DNA of 64,000 nucleotides from Aplectana chamaeleonis (taxonomy: Eukaryota; Nematoda; Chromadorea; Rhabditida; Cosmocercidae). Positions 33,516 to 45,639 of the stretch are shown here, piece after piece; position 1 is the first letter of the stretch; every line of letters starts with the position of its first letter. Under the pieces are notes generated by a model. It did no database searches and was not told the DNA's origin. It worked only from the letters and a program-made list of their open reading frames with translations. The stretch spans positions 1-64,000 of the forward strand of contig JAPDOI010000898.1 in assembly GCA_029168955.1 (NCBI GenBank), written 5' to 3'. The translations under genes were made by a program, and so were the position numbers.

Positions 33516-34469
33516 CCTTACTTTTCTACTTGCTTTTCTGCATACCTATACGACTACTTACTTAGCGCGGCTTCCTCCATGATAGAAACGGACGATACCT
33601 GCTTACATGCCTACTAGAGTATATCAAACGAATAAAAATTGTCGAATATTCGAATAAACGAATAATTCGAAAGATTAACTCCTTCGAATATTCGAATAAA
33701 CGAATTAATCGAAAAGTTTACTTCCCCGAATATTCGAATAAACGAATTATTCGAAAAATCGACTTCGCCGAATATTCGAATAAACGAATTATTTGAAAAA
33801 TTGACTTCTCCCAATATTCGAATAAACGAATTATTCGAAAATTTGACTTTTTGAATAATCGAATTATTCGAATGATTCGAGTACGAATAATTCGAATATT
33901 CGGCCAAAGTCACGAGTAATCGAATAAGAAGTACGGACCGAGTACGCATAATCGAACCCCCGTTCGCGGCAATACCAACTTTCCTGACTTTTTTGTATGG
34001 TATTATATAGATCAAAACTATGTCAATGTACTTCCACGAAAGAGACATTTCACATTATATCATAAGAGTATTCAAACCAACATTTATCACTGTCTATGAG
34101 TAGTTGTTAAAGGATACGATCAAAGCTTTCGGGTTTTATAAACAATATCTACCAACAATATCCGAAATTCCTATCAGTTTGGGGCAGGCTACGGCGCGAG
34201 GTGTGATACAGCCCAACTTTGGTCCGACCCCCCCCCACCTCCAAGTCAAGCGATTTGCTCAACCCCCCCCCCCTGAGAAAAAAATTATGGCAACGACCGT
34301 GGGGAGGAGGTCCTCACTTCGTGATTTTTTTTATAGTGAACGAATTTTTAGATCAAGACTACATTGATGCGTCGATTGTATAAATTTATCCTAAAACAGC
34401 AACAAATAAATGATTTCCACGAATGCACACAAAAACAACTGTAGCGACGATGACACCAAATGCTCGTTC

Positions 34470-35382
34470 AAGGACCATAGGGCACATAGGTGCGTTTTCG
34501 AGCAAGAAAACCACATTTCATAATTGGCTGTTCAAACGGGAAAACGTACTCAAAATTTCATGGACGCAGCTTTAAGCCGAACAGCGCTACATAGGGTGGG
34601 AGGAGCCTGTTTTCATGCCTGAAGGCAAATAGGTGCGGTTTCGGGCATGAAAACCACATTTAGAAATTGGCTCTTCAGGAGTGAAAACGCCTTCAAAATT
34701 TCATGGACGCAGCTTTAAGCTGAACAGCGCTACATAGGGTGGGATCCATGAAATGGTTCTAATCCTGGATTGTGACGAAATATTTGAAAGTATTTATCGA
34801 ATTTTAATTAGGGAGTTTCTGGTTGCTACAACGTGCAGAAAACCCAGTCACGGACCCAAGTAACTTATTTATTTCTTTTAGCCCCTTCGAAACGGTCTTT
34901 GAAGACCCATTTTAGGTGTGATACAATCGATTGTGTCACACCTAAAAATGGGTCTTCAAAACCCGTTCTGAACCGGTCAAAAGAACTAAATCGAATACTT
35001 GGGTCCAAGACTAGGTTTTCCGCACGTTGTAGCAACGCGAAACTCCCTAATTTAAGTTTCGACAAATACTTAAATATTTCACAGCAATCGATTTTTTCAT
35101 GGACCCCACCCTATGTAGCGTTGTTCGGTTTGAAGCTGCGTCCATGAAATTTTGGGTGCGTTTTCACATCTGGACAGCCAATTACAAACTGTGATTTTCA
35201 TGCCCGAAACCGCACTTATGTGTCCTCAGGGCATAAGGACAGGCTCCATCCATCCTGTGTAGCGCTGTTCGGCTCAGAGCTGCATCCATGAAATTTCGGG
35301 TGCGTTTTCACATGCGGACATTCGCACTCAAAATGTGGTTTCGCACCCGCAACCGCACCAATATGTACTCACGGTATAAAAA
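34470..35382. repeat. ~0.9-kb palindrome
   Basis: The centre of symmetry lies at 34928/34929 within TGTGATACAATCGATTGTGT. The inner arms pair GACCCA.TTTTAGGTGTGA and GGTTTTCCGCACGTTGTAGC with their complements. Each outer arm contains two units of about 120 bp with AAATTTCATGGACGCAGCTT and GAACAGCGCTACATAGGG. The arms match closely enough for a hairpin over 400 bp per side. Confidence 0.85.
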
Positions 35383-35654
35383 AGCCTATGCTTCTGGCGA
35401 TCTCTCATCTTGGGAACTGCTGCTGACATATCTAGGAGCTCATTGGCGGCACAATTTAGCTGGCCACGACTCTTCCATGTCAGGTTCATTAACGAGGGCC
35501 ATGCTACTATCGTCTCCTTTCTTGCATGCTTTCTCCACCTGTGAATTGCCACCTCTTCTTGTGAGTTCCTGACTCATTTTTACATCTCCATTACATATTC
35601 TGCCTCATTTGTATTGCGCAGTTGTTTCGTTTACACTTCGATTTCTTTTTTTTT

Positions 35655-36372
35655 ATCACCAGTCTCCTCAGATAAAAACAGCCCACTTCCCGCCGGCCAA
35701 GTCGGGCTAGTCGACTTCGCGCGGCTCCAATTTTGTGGGCGTGGCACAGCGCTCCACTCCCCGCGGAGAGAGGGGCTTTACCGTTTTCCCGCGGAGTGTC
35801 AGACGGCAGTCGGCTAATCCTGGGGGTCATCGAACACTCACTCATCGATTCCCACTTTGATATCATCATTGCACCACCCACTAGAGTGGAGCCAATGAAC
35901 GATTGCTGAGCAGAGAACGCTGTGTTGAGACTCTTCCCATAACCCGCACTGTGTGCGACGCTGGTCTTGGGCAGGTGAACCATTGTCCGTTAATGGCATC
36001 TGCGAATGGGAAAACTGCAAGAACCAGTGAGTGTAGGAAGCTTCCTCGTAGAAGTTCACTCCTTACTTGTCAAGAGCAATCCAAGATGAAGTCCCCAGAA
36101 GTGGATTTTCGAAATTCTGTTTTAACAGACCTTTACTTAAAGGGTGATTTTCAAATGTGCCGCGAACTGCTTTAGAACTGTCTTCTGTCAGTCATGAGAT
36201 TAGCCGTAAGGCGGTGGCAGAAGGGCCGCAGAGTGCTTGTTCACTGCGTACGGGCAGTCAACGAAACGGCTCTGCCGACTGCCCGCGACCGATCTATTGG
36301 CCTTCCGTTGGAGGGGTTACGGGACGTCGGCTTATGGTACCGCGGGAAGTGTGATGTCTCTATCTGAGTCAT
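35655..36372. repeat. Second copy of the nested element interior of 13954-14773
   Basis: It is highly similar to 14003-14688 (CAGCCCACTTCCCGCCGGCC through GTACCGCGGGAAGTGTG, then TGTCTCT.TCTGAG) but lacks the GGCCTCTTTCAG terminal repeats. It is a truncated copy within the hAT element. 36380-36880 holds poly-C-containing sequence without a gene. Confidence 0.75.
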
Positions 36373-37559
36373 TTCGCCCACTCAGTTTGATCTCCAGTTT
36401 TATTTTGACCTCTTATTGTGATCTCATTTTTTTAAATTTTGTTTTATATTAACGGTATGGCTCTCAAATCCCCGCCCCCGTCCTGTTACATAGAAGTCCA
36501 TCTTAGTTCCTGGTTCTTGGTTGATCGAAGGTCCGACCCCCATCCCAACCCACCGGACGTCTACGGGTTGGACCCCTCCCTATGTGATACATCACCTCCC
36601 TCTGTGATACATCACACCTCACGCCCAACCCTGGTTTGGGGTCCTATCCAAGCGGAGGGGCACTGTTGTATCGCACATGGCCACGCCCATTTTTCCGCGC
36701 TGCAATCCTGATTTGGGAAAACCCGGGTGATGCTCAAATTTAGTGCGGCACGGTAAAATGGGCGGAGCCAAATGCGTCCAGCCATAGCCCCCCCCCACCC
36801 CTAAAATACCCAGTTTGGATGGAGACATTTCACCTCTGGACCGCAAAAATTGACATCTGCCGGAGACTCTGCCTCCTATTTTTCTGGAATTATTCGTTTA
36901 TTCGGCCGAATATTCGAATATTGGGCCGTTCGAATATTCGAATAAACGAATTATTCGAAAAATTGACTCTTCCGAATATTCGAATAAACGAATAATTCGA
37001 AAAATTGACTTGTCCGAATATTCGAATAAACGAATTATTCGGAAATTGGCTTTTCCGAATATTGGAATAAACGAATTATTCGAAAAATTGACTTTTCCGA
37101 GTAATCGAATTATTCGAATATTCGATTATTCGTTTATTCGGCCGAATATTCGTTTTCCGAATATTCGTTGACATACTCTAATGCCTACCCACATACTGTT
37201 CGCGCAATGATTTCAGTCTGATGAATGGACGAGGATGCGGCTGTAGATCACCCCTCACGAATCGAAACCCCATTCTCCAGTGAGGCCGCGAACACCGCAC
37301 GACCACCTGCCTGGTCCATGCGTCTGACTAAATCGAAAACGGAAACCATACCTGCTCAGCGTCAGACTCAATTGAAAACGAGAACCAAACCTGTTCACTT
37401 GTTCGCGTACTTGCCTAACTCAATGCCTACCTCCTTACCAGCCTGTTTATCTGCCCATCGGAAAGGGAATCTCCAGAAAACGTGTTTGAAAAGTTTAAAT
37501 AACTTTTTTGTAAAGTTTCAAGGAGCGATTACATGTCCGGACAATTGGATGTGATACAA

Positions 37560-37675
37560 GTTTTTGGACTCATAGCGCTCTGAATAGGAATCACATTGAA
37601 TGCAAATTATTTCAAGAAAAGGGAAGGGATAGTTGACGTCTGTAACAGTCACTGAATTTCTTTTGGAGATGCGTT
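37560..37675 (+). promoter_or_regulatory. Orphan fragment of the peptide-gene upstream region
   Basis: TTGAATGCAAATTATTTCAAG.AAAGGGAAGGGATAGTT and the following GTCACTGAATTTCTTTTGGAGATGCG align with 46190-46265 upstream of the 46.5-kb gene. No peptide-coding sequence follows. It is a relic of another duplicated unit. Confidence 0.5.
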
Positions 37676-38754
37676 TGAGGGGGCTGTTGTGCGCGCGCCA
37701 GAGAGACTTCCTCTTATATCGCGCTTATTTGGAGGGATTGGGAGCCAAAAGTTGGCTGGCATTATACAAAGTGTTTCTTTTTCACAATTATGTGGGAATC
37801 TCAGACTTCATACCTGAGCTTGCCGTGGAGCTTCAATCGGCCGCAAGATCTATGTACCCCGAAGTTTCTTAGAGTTCAAAACCAGATCCATTACTGGTAG
37901 TTCAACCAGAAAAAAGGAGTGCACTACAAAAGAAATAAACTTCCATGGGACAGAAAGACATGCAGTGGAATAGATTCGAGATCAGCTGAAATGACTCAAT
38001 GTGATCCTGTGAATGCCTCGTGGAACACTTGCGGCTCTTGGCTAGCTCGACTTAAAAAATCTTTATTGTGCCCAAAATTACAGTCTGTCGATGAACGATT
38101 GGTTTACACTTCCACAACAAGACAAAAACCGCTTAGTACTGATGGGATAGACAGGAAAAAGTTCAGGTCAGATTTTCCATTTTTTATGCAGTACACGCAT
38201 TGGTGTGAGGCCGCATACATCACTTGCATACTGTTTAGCCCACTGAAAAGTTTATCTCAAAAACTGCACCATCAGAAAACTAAATGTCTTTTCGAACTCT
38301 TGGTGAAAACTCGAGAAAGTGCTGACTTAAACCTAACTATAAGAGGTTTTGCAATTCCGAACAATTAGGCGTTCATTGGTTGAAAACGTGGAACTTCTTT
38401 AAATTCCAATCGTAAATAATTCACGTTCTACCAGGCAGGGGTACTGATTTATTGAAAGGTTCCGAAGAAATTTAGGTGTAAGGTACAAAAATCGTTTTTG
38501 AGAAATTCGGAATACATAGGTGGTTTTCTCGACTCTCACGGATCACGGTCTCATCTTCGTGCTGATAGATCCGGTGACTTCTGCGTCTTCAACAATCTTG
38601 ATCACAACACAGATCAACCATGCACTAGTTTGATAATGACCCGATAATTTTATCATTTCAACATTAAAAAAAACAGTCGAACTATACTATGGATAGGTCA
38701 AAATGCGTACAGCTCAATAATCACGAATTGACCCCAAAACATTGTCAGGCGGTC
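37676..38754 (+). other. Unassigned; one 149-codon open frame
   Basis: 37919-38368 (plus) opens from a GTG and reads 149 codons with several cysteines and a hydrophobic patch (AAYITCILFSPL). I recognise no domain and see no splice-linked neighbours or upstream acceptor. It could be an exon or chance. Confidence 0.25.
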
Positions 38755-39142
38755 AAAATTTAGGAAGCTTTTGCTCCACAGTCGTGCTGTCCGTAATTTT
38801 GGCGTAGCCTGTAGGTTGTTGAAGAACGTTTGCTCACTGTGGATCCATTAAGAGACTCGAAGGTGATACACATTTTCGGAATCGAAGGATTGCGAATGAG
38901 CATTACGCTAAATTGCAAATGGTTCCAAGGTAAAAGAAGGTATAGCTGGCACCTGAAGTAGTCACGGAATTCCTTCCGGCAAACGATGAACTCCAAACAC
39001 CAACGCGGAATCAGCCATGAGGTAACTCCCCTTCACAGACGGCTATAAAAGTCACCATCGATGATAGTTTACCAGTAGTCTCAACCTACACTTCTTTCTT
39101 CTAGTTCCCTTTGGGATGTACAAAAAAATTACTCCTGAAGCA
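38755..39142 (+). promoter_or_regulatory. Upstream region of peptide gene 4
   Basis: It aligns with 46040-46440 (AAGCTTTTGCT.C.CAGTC, GTGCTCACTGTG or GCTCACTGTGGATCC, TCGAAGGTGATACA, GAACTCCAAACACC, CCCTTTGGGATGTACAAAAA). A good TATA box, TATAAAAG, lies at 39044-39051. Transcription likely starts near 39075. Confidence 0.6.
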
Positions 39143-39413
39143 TACTAAGCCAGAGAAATCTCCAGTCCGCAATTGCGTCTCGACACGCTTTGCGGCCGCA
39201 CGCGCCGGGGTCAGTCGAGTTTCCAGCGTCAAAGCCGACTCGATATGGCTTTTTATACAGTTTTCTCCAATTTTGTTTACTTCCCAGTTTCTAAAACCCA
39301 CCTAGAGTCAACATATCGGCGGCTGTGGCGCTGGAAACTCTTTCCACTCGAAAGCGCGCGGCCGCAAAGCGTTTCGTGACGCAATGGCGGACCGGGATTT
39401 GGTCCAGAGAAGC
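39143..39413. mobile_element. Family F TIR element (mariner-like) in the 5' region of peptide gene 4
   Basis: The left arm GTCCGCAATTGCGTCTCGAC continues into ACGCTTTGCGGCCGCACGC. The right arm is its inverted match, ending CAGTA at about 39413. The copy at 58020-58301 is flanked by TA. It inserts between the TATA box and the ATG of the peptide gene. Confidence 0.7.
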
Positions 39414-39435
39414 ACAGTACTACTTGTTTCAAAAA

Positions 39436-39678
39436 ATGCGTGTTTGGATCTTTGTATGCCTTGTTGCTCTACTATGCTCAACCTTTGCGGAAGGCAGGAG
39501 AAGAGGCCGTCGAAATCTTCGAAAACAGATCAGAATGGCTCAAAGAAGAGGATTATGGGCTGATTTTGGTAAGAAGCTGTTCAAGGAGACCATGCGACAG
39601 ACATTACCACTCATCGCTAATTGTAAGGAGGTAACACCAATCATCATCAGAGAAATTTATGACGCGGCAAGGAAATAA
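39436..39678 (+). CDS. Small secreted peptide, group 2, copy 1 (80 aa)
   Basis: Translation gives MRVWIFVCLVALLCSTFAEG, a strong signal peptide with likely cleavage after AEG. The arginine block RRRGRRNLRKQIRMAQRR follows, then a tail (GLWADFGKKLFKETMRQTLP, IIIREIYDAARK) that can form amphipathic helices. One cysteine remains in the mature part. In paralogs the ATG follows TTTTCAG by 3-5 nt. Here the same place reads GTTTCAAAAAATGCG, so that acceptor is gone, and the family F element ends just upstream. Splicing would need the CACAG at 39412-39416. The open frame continues upstream into the F element, but this is fortuitous. AATAAA overlaps the stop (39677-39682), with another at 39771-39776. 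Cationic, probably exported; function unknown. Confidence 0.78.
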   Translation: MRVWIFVCLVALLCSTFAEGRRRGRRNLRKQIRMAQRRGLWADFGKKLFKETMRQTLPLIANCKEVTPIIIREIYDAARK

Positions 39679-39699
39679 TAAAGTGTTCGGCCAAACCTC

Positions 39700-42507
39700 A
39701 CTATGTTCTGTTCTGATACATAGTGTAAACACAAGAAATACATCCTTTTGTAGACTGAACCATATATGAGAATAAACCGTTTCCACTGAGCAGAGAATTA
39801 CCTTGAAAAGAGGTAATCATTGTTCGCTCAAACTTTTCTCTCGATAGTGTTTTGTATAGCAAATACATAGTAGCAGATACGATGTGGGATATAAGAATGG
39901 AAAATCGCATCTACTCGGAAGCGAAATAGGTAAAAGTGCTGTTCGGGTAATAGACACAGCGTGAGCAGCAATTGGTTCTATTCATGCTAGTTTTCACAAG
40001 TGGGACTAAAAGCCTGAGTAAAGAGGAGGAAGGGTAGGGTCCGGTAGAAGTTTCCATTCCGGGTCTTTCAGCTGAGTCAATGTAGATGTACAGTTGGCAC
40101 GGATCGCTCTGACACATTGCCTTCCCTAAAAGTTGGCGCAAACTAGGTGCACGTATGCTGTAAACTGTGGCGCCAAGATTGCGCCAACCTTAAGTGAGAA
40201 CGCAAGGCATCATATGCCATCCATGCCCACCCGGGATGTGCGTAATAAAATTTCGTAATTCGTTCGTCTTTCAACCGGCTGAAACCCTCGTTAGTCGTTT
40301 ATAGTGAGCTGTTAAAAACCTAGACTTTGAAAATAAGCACAGGTGAGGCAGAAAAAAGCCCTTACGAATGGAAAAAGAAGGAAGGCATGGAGAGATGGAT
40401 GTTTCTCAAAGCATTCATGGCCATTAAACACACAAAACATTCATCGTTAGAGAGCCTAGTTCAAAATGCAAACCTACACATGAATAATTAAAAATATAAA
40501 TGATAGCCTGATACTCGAGAGCGTGTGTTTGTCGGTTTCTGTCCATTTTCCGGTGGGAAACGAAGCAATATGGGAAACAGAAGAAACCGAAATCTCTTCG
40601 TTTTTTTTCAATGCAAAACTTGATGTTCTGCGCTATTATGATTATACATGTATGAGATCTACCCCATGATGAATACACGGAGAACTGCGGCGACCCCGCT
40701 CTAATTGTTCTCTGCTTAGCGTCGCGAGCCGAGCGTGGTTTAGAGCTTATTCCCATAACGGAGGAAGGCCGCTAAAAATTAGAACTCGAAAGAGAACGTC
40801 ACCTACTGATGGGTACCAGCACCACTTTATCGGAAACCCACATCTAGAATTTATGACTGAATATCGTAGGACGACTCCCTTCACACTCCAATCATCGGAT
40901 ACAGTTACCGTCGGTGGGCAGTTGTGGCCTGCAGGCACAGCTCCATGCTATCACCTCTGATAGTGCCCTCTGTCAAAATCTCCGCTGGAGCCGGTCAGTG
41001 CCGGAACCGACTCAGTACGCCCACCATTAAAGGCAGTGCTGAAAAAATATGAAGGTTATGCGGGGAAAAACGGGCTAGAATTAAAGTTTCTAGTGCCCAA
41101 AGATGCCATTTTGTGCACACGTGCACAGCGCCGCCCAAAAAGATCGCAGTCTCATGCCGAGCAGTCAAAAATCATCGACATTCAGAGGAAGAAATAAATG
41201 CAAATTTATCTAATAAAAACAGTTGAACAATGAAAGCAAGCACATGAGCCAACGCTTCTGACTAGATGAGTCAATGTTTATAGAGTGAAATTCAATTTCA
41301 AGCCAGCTGATGTTCTTTACATTAGAGATCATCGATGCCGATGGTGTGGAGTGGGCTCGTCCACCATCAAAAGACAAGAAAGTTCAGGCTTCAAATTTGG
41401 CCCAAAATAGCGGTTTTGTTGCGATTTTTTCTCATAGGTCCTACTACTCTGATTCCAGGAAAGGGTTCAGAGAGAAAAAGTAGACAAGCATTTTTGATCG
41501 CGCCTTTAAGTCACACGACCGACACGAAATCGCATAAACGCTGCGCCTAACCTTGCGCAACGTTCGCTTGGGGTCATAATGTGGGGATTGCAGGACTGTG
41601 AAGCAGTGTTAGTAGAAAAAATAACTATTGAAGGCTATGGTTATTTTGTATCATCCAGCTCGGACAACCAATAGGGAACTATGTATCATTCCTGATGTAA
41701 GCCTTGGGTTGAAGCGCGATTTGAATGTCTATTGATCTCCTATCGATAGATTTTTTCTATTGATCTCTTATCGATAACGATAATTTTTTTGATTCCCTAG
41801 GCCGTTGGTCGTTAGACGTAACACCGAAGAAGCCCGCTAATCGTTAAATTCGTAAGTCGTTAGTCGTAATTACGCAGATCCTTGATGCCGACTGTAGTTG
41901 AGTGTGCGTATATCAATACATAGCAGATACCAGTGACATTTTTCGCGTTTACTTGGGTGAAATATTACAGAAAGACACACATTATGCGCTTCTACAATTT
42001 CAAATGCGAGGATTAGCAATTTTAATTTAAAGAATACAACGATCTGGGTCCGGCGAAGAAGCTGGAGATGGCCCTTTCTCGGTTGGCAATCGCTGGCCAC
42101 TATTCAATCAAAGATTGATTGACTCGCTGCAATTGTTCGCTGTAGAGATCTGCATAAACACTTTGTCCATGTTTCAACAATTAAAAATTAACAATGCCGC
42201 GGGTACTCCATCAAACACACGAAAGCGCTTATTTGGGGGTGTAAACCTGGTATAGCAGTACTCCAAGGGATTTCGTTATAGAAAGCCATACCCTCCTGCG
42301 TTTTGGTTGTTATACACGACCCATCTCTTATTTCCTGTGATAAATGAATCAAAAAATACTTCTGCGTTGTGTCGTTGGAGCAGTATGTTGCACGTGATTG
42401 ATCGGTTAGCCTTGTTCTGTTCGAACAGATTTTGCGGGACCCAAACACCTGCTCAGCTTACTCTCCCAATCCGCTTCAATTGTTTCTGAATGGTGGACCA
42501 GGGTTGG
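39700..42507. other. No recognised gene
   Basis: Open frames (for example 110 codons minus at 40756-40424 and 86 codons minus at 42448-42188) show no domain I know. 40131-40225 is a remnant of the hairpin family seen at 18515-18880 (GTTGGCGCAAACTAGGTGCA and its complement). 41036 begins AGGCAGTGCTG after TTAA, a possible single end of a family A element. 41730-41790 has two copies of CTATTGATCTC.TATCGATA. Confidence 0.4.
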
Positions 42508-42511
42508 TTAA

Positions 42512-42969
42512 AGGCATCGTACGCGCAGAAAACCGTATATTGTTTTTCATGTTTTTGTGTAGCTTGGCCTCTCTAGTGAACGAAAATGTCGAAGGGGCCC
42601 ATGAAAAACCTTGATTTGTAAAGAAAAGTCAACCGGAACACATTGTAAATACGAATTTGAATTTCGCGCCAAAATCCTTTTTGAAGTTTTTCTGCTTTTT
42701 GAGGTCTCGTCACTGTCATTTTCGGAGTTTTTCTGCATGTGGAGTTCGTGCCGTAACTATTTTTCATGTTGTCTTACGGTAGCACCAACATTCTAGGAAA
42801 AAGTGCTAAATGACTGGTGAGAATTGTTGGCGGATCTTCATCTTTGAAGCCTTCCAACCTCATAGCCCAACGTTTTTGACGCGCCAAAGTTTACCAGTGT
42901 CGTCTACCAGGCTCAATCATGAAATTGAGCTTGAAAAATGAAAATTGATTTCCAGCGCGAACGATGCCT
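42512..42969. mobile_element. MITE family B copy 3 (TTAA duplications)
   Basis: TTAA at 42508-42511 and 42970-42973. Very similar to copy 2 throughout, which suggests recent spread. Confidence 0.88.
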
Positions 42970-42973
42970 TTAA

Positions 42974-44159
42974 GACTACTCAGACAGTCGGAGGTAGTAC
43001 GTCGGCACAACAGGGTTAGTACTCTAGGCCAAACATCGCATACTCCCCCTCGTTGTGAGCTGGTGCTGCTGCTAACGGCAGCATATCCTGCCTACGTATG
43101 CTGGAGTACAACCACTAGTTATCGACAGCCTTTTCTGCAAGCGCAGAAAGAATTTGGACCACTATTCTCTTCAGCGGTGTTGGGTATGGTCTTTGTCACG
43201 GCCAGCAGCAAGGAGGCCGACCTTGCCACGGTCCACATAGACACAAGCAGGCTTCCCTCGCGATGGGCCATGGGTACAATCTCCTCATTGTCCAAACTTT
43301 TTGTCCAGAAAGTCACGCAAGGTCACCTTCTCGAAGCGGCCTCGAACTTCTAACTGCCCCCTCAGCGAGACTGGCCGCCTTATATACCCGCCGCCTTCGT
43401 ACAAGAGGATTAGCCATCTATTCTGATGTTGACCCTATGTTTTGATCAATTCTACAAAGGACAGTACAACGAGCACTATGTATCGGCCAGAATTAGAGTC
43501 AGAATCCCGTTTTCCAATCGGACGGACAACGGGAGTTTTCCCAAAATTTAGAATTTTTTCTGAGGTGATGTAAAAAATTTTGAACCAAAAAAAAATTAGT
43601 GAGGTGTTCTTAATAAAGAAAAAACTTGTGATAAAATAGATAACGAAAGTTCCTACTAAAAGAACTTATACATACATTTTGTAACCGGAAGAAAAAGGTG
43701 AAAGGGAACAATTCAAGCTCTATCACAGTACAAGTGATGTAGTAACAACATTTTAAACTATAACCAAAGTTTTAGATCATAAGACGTGCTTCCAAACGAG
43801 TTACATGCATTCTTGGAGCCCATTAAAGCTTTAGCCCTTCACTTCGTAGATTGGACAACGTACGTCCATCCCCTAAAACTTTAGATTTTCATATTTCAAA
43901 TGGAATTTGGAATTTTCGAAAAATTCTTTACAAACTGATGCCTAGCAACCCTTCCATAACCTTAAAATTATGGAGAAAATCGCTTAGAATCCGTTTCCTC
44001 AGTGTGCAATAATACCTTTGTCCAGGACCACGCCTCTTGCTGAAACTGGACAACGCAGATTTTTCTTTCAAAAACAAACCCTGAGGTCTCAAATGTTCCA
44101 TTGTGATTCTAGGAACGTTCTCTACAAACTACGGTAAGATCGCCTGGATACCGCGCAGC
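42974..44159. other. No recognised gene
   Basis: The 129-codon frame at 42964-43353 starts inside the MITE end and has no recognised domain. 43450-44150 is AT-rich and featureless. Confidence 0.4.
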
Positions 44160-44163
44160 TTAC

Positions 44164-45639
44164 AGGCATCGTACACGATGAAAACTGAATTCCAGCTTTT
44201 GCGTTCAGTCGGAATAGTGGGTCACAACAATGTCACTCAGAACGTTTGGAGTTTCATATTCGCCTCTGAATGAAGATTTGCTTAGCCCAAAAAGGCTTCC
44301 TGGGTTTGAGGCGGCCAGCCTTGGGGTCGATTCGTTGTTACAAGAACAAAACTCCGTGGTCGCTGCTGGCAATCGTGCGTTGACGCGTCTAAGGGCCCCG
44401 TCAGAGCCGTTGAATATACTGAGTCCCACCGGGTCAATACGAACCAAATTCTTGGGGGACGGGTGCGGAAGAATCAACCCACTGAGTCCTTCTGCGACCG
44501 TCTGGTGCCCAACGAATCCCCCCGGTCGAAACTGATGGTTCTCATGCGTACAAGGGCGGGCCAAGGCACCGATCTAGTCCCTCTGCGTCCCAACCGAAAT
44601 CATCCTAACCCCACCCAGTCGATTTAGGAGTTTCTCACGTGATTTTGGTGCATTTTCTTCGGCCGACTGCGACCTGCCGAGTCCCGCCGTATCCCGACTC
44701 TCGTCGTCTGAGCTCTGCCCCACCTACTGCTGCCGCTGACTATCGATTGCGTGTTTCGCAGAGGAACTGGGTTGCGCTGGGGGCAACCGGACTAAGTCGG
44801 TTGCAGACGGTCAAGGACGGTTTTTCCGCCGCGGACTCATTCGGACTCAGTTGGACTCAGCAGGTTTTTTGACGAAGTCTGACGGGGGCCTAAGGGCGCA
44901 ATGCACACGCCACTCGATTTCACGTTCGACATTGATCGAAAGCAGCTGACAGCAATGGAAGCAGCAGGTTAGTAACCCTTTATAAGTTCGTTCGAGAAAA
45001 AACGATCGCATGTCTGAATTTCGTCTTTGGTGAATTTCTTCCAACGCTGCGCGGGTGGTGGCCATCGTGTTTTCCGAACTTTGAAGAGGCGGGAGAAACG
45101 GAAAAGGCGCAGGCAGTGGGCTGTCGCTAGCCCCGTGTTGCGTCCAACCAGGAACCTCGCTCCTCGCCCGTCTCTCCCGCCTCTCCAGTGGGTGGTGGCC
45201 ATCGTGTATCAAAACTCCTGAGGAGGCGGGAGAAACGGGGGAGGAGCGAGGTTCCTGATTGGACGCAACACGGGCTAGCCCCGACCCCCGGCTGTTGCGT
45301 CCAATCAGGAACCTCACTCCTCCCCCGTTTCTCCCGCCTCCTCAGGGGTGTTGTTGATACACGATGGCCACCACCCCTCTCCAGTGATCGGAATACACGG
45401 TGGCCACCACAAACGCTGCGCCAAGGAACGAATTGTGAAACTGTTCCTTGCGTTCTTTGGGCAACTATCCCAAGTTGATGTCGGGCGGAACTTGAAATTT
45501 ATTCAAGCTTTCTTGGAACGGGTGTTTCTTGAAAATTTGACGTTTTTGAGGGACTTTTCGCAACCTTCAGTAACTATAGGGTTATAACAACACTAAAAAG
45601 TCGAAAACCCAAGTATGGTTTTCATCGTGTATGATGTCT
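44164..45639. mobile_element. TIR element family D (~1.5 kb)
   Basis: The left end AGGCATCGTACACGATGAAA and the right end, inverted, AGACATCATACACGATGAAA are preceded by TTAC (44160-44163) and followed by TTAA (45640-45643). The interior carries a GC-rich left half with open frames on both strands and a nested hairpin. No transposase motif is recognised. Confidence 0.75.
45050..45390. repeat. Compound hairpin within family D
   Basis: Repeated and inverted blocks occur: GGTGGCCATCGTGTATCAA, GAGGCGGGAGAAACGG, GGTTCCTGATTGGACGCAAC and their complements. Related to the hairpin in the hAT intron at 18515-18880. Confidence 0.8.

Larger units (their letters stand above)
33615..37180. mobile_element. 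hAT-type element with 8-bp target duplication, heavily nested
   Basis: ATGCCTAC lies at 33607-33614 and 37181-37188. TIRs are TAGAGTATATCAAACGAATA and, inverted, TAGAGTATGTCAACGAATAT. Subterminal arrays of CGAATATTCGAATAAACGAA plus TTATTCGAAAAATTGACTT (about 47-55 bp unit) occupy 33640-33880 and 36890-37165. No transposase is seen inside. A palindrome (34470-35382) and another element (35655-36372) are inside. The 144-codon minus-strand open frame over the left array is a repeat artefact. Confidence 0.82.

Noticed and set aside
33614..34048. 144-codon minus-strand open frame (NNSFIRIFGEV repeats)
   Set aside because: It translates the TTCGAA subterminal array of the hAT-like element.
33640..37165. 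CRISPR-like array of regularly spaced repeats
   Set aside because: The repeats are degenerate, palindromic and contiguous without unique spacers, and lie at the ends of a transposon in a eukaryotic genome.
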